Below are positions 40,205-50,450 of a stretch of DNA of 64,000 nucleotides, piece by piece. The translations under genes and the position numbers were made by a program. Position 1 is the stretch's first letter; each line of letters opens with the position of its first letter. A model generated the notes under the pieces. That model searched no databases, had not been told where the DNA came from, and saw nothing but the letters and a program-made list of their open reading frames with translations. This stretch comes from Aporrectodea caliginosa (Eukaryota > Annelida > Clitellata > Crassiclitellata > Lumbricidae), in NCBI GenBank assembly GCA_020284085.1, contig JACEVL010000020.1, positions 651,501 through 715,500 of the forward strand, given 5' to 3'.

Positions 40205-40625
40205 TCGAATAAAGAGCTTGATTGCTAAAAAAGACCGGTTGCTAAGAAGGGCGGTTGCTAAAGAGACTAAGGCTGGTTGCTAAACATGCTTAAACTGACA
40301 TTGAAGGTGGTTGCTAAAGAGATTGAGGCTGACCTTGAAACTTTTTGTTAAGAAGGTTTTCTGTTAAGAAGGCTGGTTGCTGAAAAAGACGGTTGCTAAG
40401 GAGGTTGATTGCTCAGGAGGCTTGAGGTTGTTTAAGAGGATGAGTCTGACTTTGAAACTGGGTGAAAAGGAGGTTGAGGGTGACGTCGAGGCCTCTTTCT
40501 ACAAAGGTTGGTTGCTAAGAAGGATGGTTGTTAAGAAGGTTAAATGCTACGGAGGTTGGTTACTAAGTAGGCTGGTTGCTAAGGCGTCTGAGGCTGATCT
40601 TAGGGATGGTTGCTAAGGAGGCTCT
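40205..40625 (+). repeat. Degenerate GGTTGCTAAGRAG minisatellite
   Basis: The word GGTTGCTAAG/GTTGCTAA recurs about twenty times with variable spacers (AGG, GACTGAGGCTG). It begins just after the end of duplicate copy A. It is open in one frame but compositionally driven. Confidence 0.8.
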
Positions 40626-40729
40626 CCTTATTCAATTATACGCTCGATAAATAAGCGTCACGTTCGTGCTATGAAAAAGTTTTTAAAATGTTCTTAACAC
40701 CAAAGTTTAGTTTAATTTAATTTAATTGC

Positions 40730-40895
40730 AATCTAGAGTCCACCGTGCCTACAGGTATCATGGGCTCTAGAGTACAAAATGTGCATAGAATCCACCTTGT
40801 CTCCGACTGTCGTGTCTTGAGATGTCGTATTCTAGAGTCCACCGTGCCTACAGGTATCATGGACTCTAGAGTAAAACATGTGTCTGGTGTCCACC
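40730..40895. repeat. Two direct copies of a ~50-bp palindromic-edged unit
   Basis: CTAGAGTCCACCGTGCCTAC ... CTCTAGAGTA occurs at 40734 and again at 40831, about 97 bp apart. Confidence 0.75.
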
Positions 40896-40975
40896 ATGCC
40901 TCCTACACCGGCGTGGTTGCCCTTGGTTTCTCGGGAACTGCAAGCAATAGAACTGTGATTGTGGTTTTTTCTTAG

Positions 40976-42191
40976 TAACGGCATTAAAGCACTTTCCTAA
41001 ACATGAGATTTGTCATTATACGTTGTGATTCACAGTTAAGTAGCTACGTAATAATTCTACGACTTTCCAAGGTTATGCGAACTGTTACACACCAGTCATC
41101 GTGTTACTTAATAATAATGGATCGTGGAATGTAATTAACACAGAGTGGCAAGCATGTGTCTTCAGGATCTCTTTTTACCAAAAATCTTATACTAGACACC
41201 AAGGTCACCTTTCTAAGACTTATGGATAGCTATGGCTATACAAGAGCTCACTGGGAACGCACGGTGAGTAACGTCACGTGATCTGTGAATATTATATTTA
41301 TCACGCAGTGTAAAAAATGGACTTTTAAATTTTTTTGTAGTCGATAATCCTATAGTCTGCAATCTGCATACACCGAGATCTTCTTTCCAAGACTTCTATC
41401 TGTGGAGATTGGAACGGATACTTAAAAAGTCACGCTGAGTGACGGTATGTCACGTGTTCTGGAAGAAGTAACTGCCAAAAACTTTCAAACATACTTTATG
41501 TAAATCCAGCTTTCAAAATCATAACTTGATACCTGTATGATCCTTCTAAGAACAATACTTTTAGAGGAACCAAAGATCCGACGCAATGTCAACTGTGACG
41601 TCAAAGTTTGACGTCATGTCACATGGCGTCATGCAGGAGTAACCTTATGAAACAAAAACGAAAACTATGTTGTGCAAACATTTTCAGGAAACCTCTGTAA
41701 AAGAATTTTGAATATATCTCCTCGTTTGAAAGTTATGCATTGAAAACCGCTTGATAGCCAATGGCCAATCAACGGTGTTCAAATCCAATGCAGATAACTG
41801 ATGTCTAGCTATGTGGCGTTGTTAATGCAGCAAAGCCTCTTGGAGGGGCTTAATGGCTGCCGATCATTGCTGCTAGCCAGCTAACTTGCATAGCTGATAT
41901 ATGTATACCTAAGTTGCGATGCTATTTCAACTAAGAGTCATAGCCTGCATAAGTATTTGGATAAGGTATAAGGACAAACGCATTGTGAAGACAAGTTAGC
42001 GAAAAGTCATTTGAGTATGCCTAGCATCTAGGCATTCTTAGCAGAATTACCAACACGCAAGTTAGCTCTTTCAGCCAAAGTTTGCTGACTAAACTAAATT
42101 TTCCCTTGAAACAGCTATTTTGCATAGTTCCATGAAGTCGATCATGACAACTAAGAAAAGCATAGCTGAGAAAACTCTGCAATTTGAAGAG
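40976..42191. other. No gene seen
   Basis: AT-rich DNA between the duplicate copies. TGACGTCA-like words cluster at 41590-41640 (GTGACGTCAAAGTTTGACGT). Nothing else is recognised. Confidence 0.5.
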
Positions 42192-42665
42192 TGCAGCAAG
42201 TTCACACGTGCCAATGTCAAGGCTGAATAAACGTGAAGGGCTGGGTTGTAGGGTGTAAAATCTGACAGCCAATGAATTACGCTACACAAACCGACCGTGG
42301 CAAGCATTGTTCAGAAATTAATGGCAACTACAGTCGTTGAGAAATGTTTAAGCGTCTAATGTTAACGACGTACGTAGGCTGGATAACACTCGGATGGCCG
42401 GCCAACCACTCAATGCGGGCGATCGATATCATCGGAGAGTGAGCAAGCGTAGCCAACATTAAAAACAGAACGTGATGCTGTTAATGAAAAGAAACTTGTT
42501 AAGAGCCTCGATCTTCGATTCGTTTGGTATTAAAATCACACTTTATGATCAAAGCATAATATTTTATGTTACGCCTGTAAAAAGGCCTCTCGCGTGAACA
42601 ACAGCTGCACTGAGTCATTCGAAAACTTTACTGTATATTCTTGACACAGAAATACATACATATAT

Positions 42666-43049
42666 TCATGCATACAACAATATAAATATAATATTCACAA
42701 ATATACAGTACATGCTCTCGGGAGACAGTTTATTTGATGTGGTTCGTGCCACGTATACGGTTTTTATGATGCCGTACTGCTCGCTTGTGCGGTGCAGATT
42801 CACGAGATGGCAGGAACGGGAGGCCCTTGAAGGAATTATCCTGAGGCTGGTACGCCAAGGGTACTTATCTTTTTTGTCTCCCGCATTTGAAACTCTTTGC
42901 AACAATGCGGATGCCAGACTCTTTTCCCCGTAATCTGAACAATCCTTGTCATGTATTGCAAAAATTATTATTCTCTCAAGCAAACTCGCTACTCCCTGCG
43001 GCCCAGGTCCCATAACCGTGAGATCCCGATGTTTTACAACCTCACTCAA
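42666..43049 (-). other. Open frame, counterpart of 37282-37710
   Basis: 127 codons, no ATG at the start, same motifs as the copy-A frame (LTVMGPGPQGVASLLERI). Unknown product. Confidence 0.35.
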
Positions 43050-44653
43050 AAATCAGTCCCTGACAAGATGCTGCACAAATGAACAAGGTTTCACTAGATC
43101 TATTTAAGCTCTTAATTTTACCCTGTGACCAACCCTAACCTTTCCTTGATTTGAACTTGATATATCTCTTGATTTACAACAACTTCTCTCATTCAATTCT
43201 TTGCTTGTAGGCCTATAATCAATTTTTGTTTGTTTTAACGTATTAATCCAGCCTTGTACAGTGATGTGCGTTTACTAGTGCTTCTCAGTAAAGAATAAAC
43301 TTACTTATTTATGTACATACATTGTGAGATGCTGCCTTCTATTATTAGGTAATGCTGAGCATTGTGGACTGTAATGTATCGCTTAGTCTGCTTAAATGTG
43401 TCTTAACCCTCAGGCTACCAAGGTTTTTGTGACGTTGGCTACCAAGGGGGCGGGGGTGGTTACCACCACCCATGGATTTCGGGTTTGGTTTCACATATCA
43501 TATCTTGTAATACACCATTGGATTCAGCATTCAACTCTGTAAAAAATGGTATATTTAGTTGTACATTAGGCCCTATGTGAATGCACCTCGAAATTACATC
43601 ATTTTTAACAAAGGAACCGATAATTAGCGATATTTTATATTATTGCGTACATTTTGTATTTTTTGGATAAACAAATATAAGATTATATGTGTTTTGAAAC
43701 TGATCTATGTATCCAAGATGCACCACATATATCCCTACACATGTTTATATACGTATAAATTTACATCCATACATAGGCCCTATAATATGGGTCTAGGACA
43801 TTACCCCCTGGACATTACCCCCTGCCATTTACCCCCCCGCCATTACCCACCGGAGGATATTTCCCCCCTGCCATTACCCCCTGCCATTACTCCCCGGAAT
43901 TTAGTATATGCATGTAGTCTATACATACATACATAATTACATATATAACATGCATTATATTTATAATTTATTTATAATATATATAAATTTATTATATTAT
44001 ATTAATGTATTTATTAGCTTGCATCTGGTGTGGCTGCACTTTTGTTTGTAACACTCTGAAGTAGCTGCCGCAAATAAGTATAGGCCTACATTTAAATTAA
44101 ATTATGGGCCAGTAGGTTGAAGCACCAAGCCAACATGATAGCCTACTATGCAAATAAAATAATTGGTGTTAATTTGCTCTATAATATTAACTTGTTATTT
44201 AGTTTAATTTCAGTTAACTTATAAATCTTTCCATGCCTGTGTCCCGTGATATTCTATCCTCCTAAAGCATATCCCCCGGATGGAATAAACCGGTGTAGAG
44301 TATCCGGGGGATAAATAATAAATATAATACATGTAATATATATTTATATTGTATATAAATGTATAGACTATAATATTATATATTAAATGCCGGGGGTCAG
44401 CTACTTAGAGTGATATAAACTGAAGTGCAGGTACACAAGATACAAACTAACAAATATATTAATATATATATATATTATAAATAATTATAAATGTAATAAC
44501 ACATGTAATAAATTGTAATATATATGTACTAGATGTTTGCCCGTCCTAAGACGGTTAAGTTTAGGGAGCTTCCACGCTCATACAGGGCAATAGACTACGA
44601 TGCAACGCAAATTTTATCACACGGCAATATGAACCTACACGACGGTTTAAAGT

Positions 44654-45112
44654 TGATAGCGGTATTCGCCTTCTCTCCCCCTCCTCTCGCCGCCCCTCGC
44701 CTCCTCTCTCTTCCCTTCCCTTCCCTTCTCTTCCCTTTCCACCCCTCATGCCATCCCCTGCCCTGCCCTGCCCTCCTCTCCTCTCCCCTCCTTCCCTGCC
44801 CTCTCCTTCCCTCTGTCCCTCCATTCCCTCCCTCTTCCTCTCCCCTCTTTTCCCCTTCCTCTTTTCCGCTCTCCTCCCCTCCGTCTCTCTCCCTCCCCTC
44901 CCCTCCCCTCCCCTCCTACACCACCCATGCACCCCCTCCTCCCTCCCTCCCTCCTCCTCCTCCCTCCCTCCCCTCCTCTCCCTCCTCCCTCCCCTCCCTC
45001 CCTCCCCTCCCTTCCTCCCTCCTCCCTCCCTCCTCCCCCTCCCCCTCCCCACCCCTCCCTCCCTCCCTCCTCCCCTCCTCCCTCCCCCTCCCTCCCCTCC
45101 TCCTCTCTCTCT
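44654..45112 (+). repeat. 450-bp polypyrimidine tract
   Basis: Almost entirely C and T (CCCTCCCTCC, CTCCTCC words) on the plus strand; the open frames on both strands here are composition artefacts. Confidence 0.95.
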
Positions 45113-45179
45113 CAGCAACCCTACCGACGTGTCTGGTTGACGCGGTTGCTTGTCCGCTCCGTGTGGCAATTATTGAAAG

Positions 45180-45660
45180 CGAAGTTATATGTGTGACGTC
45201 ACAATAATATTGTGACGTCACAGCGTTACACCACCCATGCACCCACGCAGAGTTCAAGGACAACTTCAAGACAACGAAAAGATTTATACGCAAAACATTG
45301 TTTACAATGAGATTTTCGCAATTTCATGAACTCTCAAGACCTTTAGTCATCCTGGACATAACCTCCATTACCTCCTAGCCCCTTTTTATATACTGTCCAG
45401 TAGGGGGCTAGCCGCTAGCGCGCCCCTACCGATGTGTGTGGTTGTCGACGGCTACGCCGCGATCTATGTGGCTGGCCCACCTCGCGTAAAGATTACTTAC
45501 CAGCTTTGCTGGATTCGCTAGGGGAGGCACGAGTCGTGTAGGGCGCTAGCGCGTCCCCTACCGATGCGTGTGGTTGTCGACGGCTACGCCGCGAGATAAA
45601 TGCGTGCTGCCATCTGGTGAATGACTCTTGCAAAAGAGCGTTACCGACCCATGCACGCAC
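45180..45660. repeat. Unclassified CpG-rich repeats
   Basis: TGTGACGTCACA occurs twice (45192-45203, 45211-45222), forming a near palindrome. A ~40-bp unit (GGTTGTCGACGGCTACGCCG) occurs at about 45427-45468 and 45556-45596. ACCCATGCACSCACGCAGAG-like words occur near 45231 and 45645. No family is recognised. Confidence 0.65.
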
Positions 45661-45794
45661 GCAGAGAGATTTCTGTGTGTTTATATTATTAATGTATAGA
45701 CTATATATACTAAATGCCGGGGGGTAATGGCAGGGGGGTAATGGCAGGGGGTAATGTCCTGCCCCATAAATTATATAGTGCCTATGTATGGATG

Positions 45795-46400
45795 TGTAGT
45801 GTATTTAGATTGGACTAGGCATGCATGTTTCTACATGTGCGCCCTAGTCAAGCATGGCTAAGAGTTTGGCCTTCGTGATGATCGCTCGTTTCCACGGCCA
45901 TGTCGACCCGGCCACGGGCCCAAAGGCCGTTGACGATTGAAGAAGCTCAGAAGAGTTTATTGAAGTCACAAGCAATATACATCGATGGTGACAACAAGCT
46001 AACGTACTGCTTGACTGACGGTCTGACTTGTCTGACCGTCTGAACTATCTGCTCTGATAGTCTGCTCTCTGATCTCTGATCTCTTACTAATAAGACAGCG
46101 TTTATATATATACCGAACAAGCCAGCTTAGGCTTAGCTGGGCTGGGTGGTCGATGCAGTCAAGAAGGCCGAGTTTGGTAAGGTAATCAGGAACACTGCCT
46201 TACTCGTATCCCTGCCTTGTCTAGTCCGTCTCTCTGTCTCTCTCTATCTATCTTTGCCTGTCTATTTCAATCTGTCTGTTGACACTTAGTCAGTCGGTCT
46301 GTGGTCAGCGGCCTGGAATGCCACACCCTCTACGGCTTGAGTGTCCGAGTCTGTGTCTGGGTGCACTAATGATATGGTGCCAGAGAAGTCAACCCCTACA
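45795..46400 (-). mobile_element. Solo LTR, 606 bp
   Basis: Minus strand TGTAGGGG...ACTACA, flanked by GATG on both sides (45791-45794 and 46401-46404). It contains a TATATATATAAA box (46112-46101) and AATAAA (45961-45956) in promoter/polyA order. The first eight bases equal those of the main element's LTR, but the bodies differ, so it is a related or independent Gypsy-like family. Confidence 0.85.
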
Positions 46401-48269
46401 GATGTATATTTATCCATATGGATGTATATTTATCCATTATCCATATATATATATATCGATACATATATCGGTTTACGTTGTGATGCTGTATTCAGCCATT
46501 ATCACACAGATTACGCGTATGATTATTTATTTTGATCACTTCCGGTATTCAAAAGACAAACATGTAAGTATGCAAATGAAGCCCTACATTCCCTCTAAAG
46601 AATAGTATATTTGTTTCTCTTCCAGGAAGACAAATGAATACGCTACAGACAGAAAACTAAGGGGAGTCCTTCCATTCAGCCATTTTTCACGCCTACTACG
46701 CGTATTATTATTTATTTTGATCACTTCCGGTTTTCGAAAGACAAACATTTAAGTACAAAAATGAAGCCCTGCATTCCCTCTAAAGAATGGTATAATTGTT
46801 TCTCTTCTAGGAAGAATACTCAATAGGCTATAGTCGAAAAACTGAGGGAGGGGGTGGTATCCACCCCTGGTGCCTCTGGTATATCAGGTATAACTTTTGA
46901 ATGGCGTGGGCTACCACCATGATGTTTACCTCAAAATGTGCGCCAATGAATCCGCTACCTAAAATGCAAAAATTATATTCCATATGTAAAAAAAATTTAT
47001 GCATAAAAACGTGGGTGGGGGGGGGGGTAGCCCGAGGGTTAAGGTATGCAAGAATAAATGTGTATCATTGTTTGGTCATGCATGGAGAGTTCAGTGGCTA
47101 TGCTTGAAAATAAGTGGCTTGAAAATAAGAGCCATGTTGTGTTTAGGGTTTGTAAGGTTCATCTGACGAGATCAGTTTCTTAGAATGAGCTAGCGTCCAA
47201 GTCTCCAGGTGTAATTATTTAAGCACCGGCTTTTCATACTTTGACGTTAAAGCTTCGCTGGGTTATTCTGACCAAAGAGCGGCAGTAACTGTTCTTGTCC
47301 TGGTTTTCGTCTGTCTGTTCGACGTTTGACGTTCTTCTTCTATGGAATACGTTTGCATATTTTCTCGTGTTCATTTAATAAAGCGAGTTTTTTTGTCATG
47401 CCCTTATAGTCTGATATCTAGTTACCTAGGAACTAGAGGGAGGGACCTGCAATAACATATTATTATATACCTGCACACACTCCGCCGCATGTTATCCTAG
47501 ATAATGTCAACATTACTACTGAAGAAGAGAGAAGGGCACAGGCGCCGACTTTTGGTTTTGTCTCTGGGTGCCTGCCACATCCTGGGTTCTATCCCAGTTC
47601 CCGCGAAAAAATTATGTTCTACATTGCCATAGCTGACTTTTAGTGCATTTTTGGGAAAGAAATTTGTTTTCTTGACAAGGGTTATGAGGTTATGAAAAGT
47701 ATTTAAAACTCACGTGATGGTGACTTACATAATTGTGCAACCTTACTGCTTACAATACATGTTCCGAAATTTGTGTATCTATAGCCTGTCTTATATAGGA
47801 CATTACATGTAATTTGCAATATATTGTAGGAATACAGTTAGCAGGCTGTTACTGTTTAGTGAAGTACTTAATTGGTCTACGATATACCTTGGTCTACAGG
47901 CTACCGTACAACAATAAACACATGCCTACCTAGAACATACGTACATATATGGATGTATACATGAAACATACATACATATCCACTTACATATCCGACCGCT
48001 AGGTAGAGGTCGTATAGGTTGACAATGACTCATGTAAGGTGAATTACACTCGTTTGGCAAACACGTGGAGGCGTACCATCCATATAAACAAGGAGTGCGC
48101 ACGCGCAAATGAAGAAAGAGAACGTGGCGCTGTTAATGGACGTTTGATGCAGCGATCTACGATTCGTTTGTTATTAAAATCAGTTTTTATGATCAGAGCA
48201 TGATGTTTCGCCACTAATAAAAGCCAGTCGCGTGAACAACAGCTGAACTGAGTCATTCAAAGCTTCGCT

Positions 48270-48625
48270 ATGTGTTGTATTGTATTTATTAATTTATATA
48301 GCGCCGCTCACAGCAGTGGCCATTCAGTAGCGCGCCTAGTGCGAGAACCCCTAGAGAAGAAGAAGGTTTTGAGAAGGGAGAAGGCTGTAGGAAGAGCTCT
48401 AGAAAGAATGGTAACACGTAGAGAGAAAGGAAGGGCATTCCACAGGGAGGGCCCAATTGTGACAAAAGATCTAGCCACTAGCCATGATAGTAGCCCTAAC
48501 TCGTTGAACAAACGGAGTACGCCTGACCAAGAAGTGAAGAGGTCGATGAGACACCGAAGATAGAGGGGAGCGAATGTGATCTCTAAGATATTTAAGTGCA
48601 ATGCCCAATTTGGACTCAAGGACTA
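48270..48625 (-). pseudogene. LINE 3' fragment in duplicate copy B
   Basis: An open minus-strand frame ends with LARSFVTIGPSLWNALPFSL and FSLLKTFFFSRG, the C-terminus of a CR1/L2-like RT protein. Confidence 0.75.
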
Positions 48626-49160
48626 GGGCACAAACTTTTATATATATCCATAACACAGAAATACACACACGTATATATATATATATATGTGCCTGCAAGC
48701 AATCCATGCATGCATATTAGGGTATATGTTTTAATAGCCAGCCTCTAAGATGTTTCTATAGGACTAGTTATTATAATTATTGTACGAAGTTACAGCTAAT
48801 TGGATTAACACTTAGGCGTTGTTCAAGCGACTCTGAGTTAATCTTTGTATTAGTTGTATCGTACACAATAATCTACCATTGACTGAAATTTTCTCCCAAG
48901 TATCTCAGGAACTACAAGCAATAGAGAGGTGATTTCTGTGTCGATGATAGGGTTTTCCGATCGCCTATCACACAGTGTGTGCGTATTGCTACAAATAATA
49001 ACTAGGGCACAGCTTCGTGAATCGATATCTGAATGCCTACTCAGTCGGCATGAACAGAGATAGATCCTATGGCGGATATGCATTATTCAATATACCATGT
49101 TCGAATTTTTTCTGCTTCTAATCTACAGAGAATTTAATCTACTGTAGAATCATATGAACT

Positions 49161-49315
49161 AGGGGTCTGCGGGTATACCCGTACCCGCGGGTTTACCCGT
49201 GCCCGACCCGTACCCGCGGTTCGGGGACGGATCGGGTACGCATTTCACGGGTCGGGTCGGGTACGGGTAGGGTAATCACGGGTTCGGGTATACCCGGTTT
49301 TACCCGTACCGACGT
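49161..49315. repeat. GGGTA/TACCC-rich self-complementary patch
   Basis: Words GGGTA, TACCCG, CGGGT and ACCCG alternate on both strands over 155 bp, so many hairpins are possible. It may be the body of a MITE; no clean ends or target duplication were identified. Confidence 0.7.
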
Positions 49316-49563
49316 GAAGTTTTGGGGTTACAATGTCACCGACACATATAATATACAGTAGAATCTAAGCAATAGGCATGACCGGGTCTTCAACGTACTT
49401 TTAACAGTTACTTAGTGTACCAGGTGACAGTATATAGACCTCGGAGATCAAATGTACAATGCAATCGAGAAAGAGCAACAGCTACATGTAACAGGTTCCA
49501 TGAGTTGACTGCCTATTATTATTATTACTACAACAATAACTACTACTTCCACTACTGCTACAC

Positions 49564-49843
<280 letters not shown>

Positions 49844-50357
49844 AACTAATACTATCATCATCACTATCGTCATGATCGGCCAATTTATTCTTCATGTAAG
49901 TCTATTGGCCTGGTAGGGAAAGGCTCGACTTTGGTACAATCTCCCTGCTGAGAAATCCGACAATTATTCACAGATCTTACCCCAATAGGCCCTATCGCCA
50001 CTCACCCACTAACATCTGCTTTTCTCGCCCGCTTTTTCCGTAGGCGTTATTTTTCACAGTTTCGCGAGGAATGAAGAATCCGCTTCATTTGCATACCTAG
50101 CCCCACCTTCGGAACACGTATACCTTGGCTGTGTCCGTCAACAGAAATGACAGGCGAATCCCGGCTTCCCTTTTATAAAATAATCATAGTAAAAGAGTAG
50201 GTTGCGCTAGGCGTAGGAAGGGTTTGAGTGCAACAAATAGCTCACACGTGGCATATACAGTAAATGGGAGATTTTAATTGGTCGCATGCAGATCTCTTTG
50301 CTAAACTCTAAGTCGTCATAAGCCCGCCTTTCAAAAGTCATAAACCGAATCGTATTC
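49844..50357. other. Upstream region of the Ly6-domain gene
   Basis: No other gene is seen; it leads into the TATA box at 50358. Confidence 0.5.
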
Positions 50358-50366
50358 TATAAAAAG
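50358..50366 (+). promoter_or_regulatory. TATA box of the Ly6-domain gene
   Basis: TATAAAAAG lies 93 bp before the ATG. A CTGTTCAGA sequence about 35-40 bp downstream would suit as initiator. Confidence 0.65.
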
Positions 50367-50450
50367 CTGAGCGCGAGTCACTTGAGGTTGTTTCTGTTCA
50401 GAAGATCAGCTGTTGCAAAGATCCTTTGTTGTAATCGCTTAGAAGGAACG

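Larger units (their letters stand above)
43797..45770. repeat. Fold-back segment with G-rich short repeats at both ends
   Basis: Left (43797-43905): repeats of GACATTACCCCCT and GCCATTACCCCCT. Right (45705-45770): the inverse, GGGGGGTAATGGCAGGGG. The similarity continues outward (CCTATAATATGGG vs CCCATAAATTATATAG), so the two sides can pair. A smaller pair, CCCCCGGATGGAATAAACCG and ATCCGGGGGATA, lies at 44273-44314. Confidence 0.75.
43407..47038. mobile_element. TTAA-flanked composite element in duplicate copy B
   Basis: TTAA at 43403-43406 and 47039-47042 flank ends CCCTCAGGCTACCAAGG and the complement of GGTAGCCCGAGGG. The arms also match the MITE in the Ly6 intron (50908-51901) in inverted orientation. 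The interior is nested: a fold-back segment with CCCCCTGCCATTAC repeats, a pyrimidine tract, unclassified GC-rich repeats, a solo LTR and two ~180-bp direct units (46490-46835). No transposase was found, so it is non-autonomous. Confidence 0.9.
42192..48959 (+). repeat. Duplicated segment, copy B (with inserted element)
   Basis: It aligns with 36811-40193 as 42192-43406 plus 47039-48959. The 3.6 kb between is a TTAA element at a site that is empty in copy A. Confidence 0.93.

Noticed and set aside
40377..40616. 79-codon Lys/Gly-rich frame
   Set aside because: Composition of the GGTTGCTAAG minisatellite.
44533..45293. Long Pro/Ser/Leu- or Gly/Arg/Glu-rich frames on both strands
   Set aside because: They follow from the pyrimidine tract.
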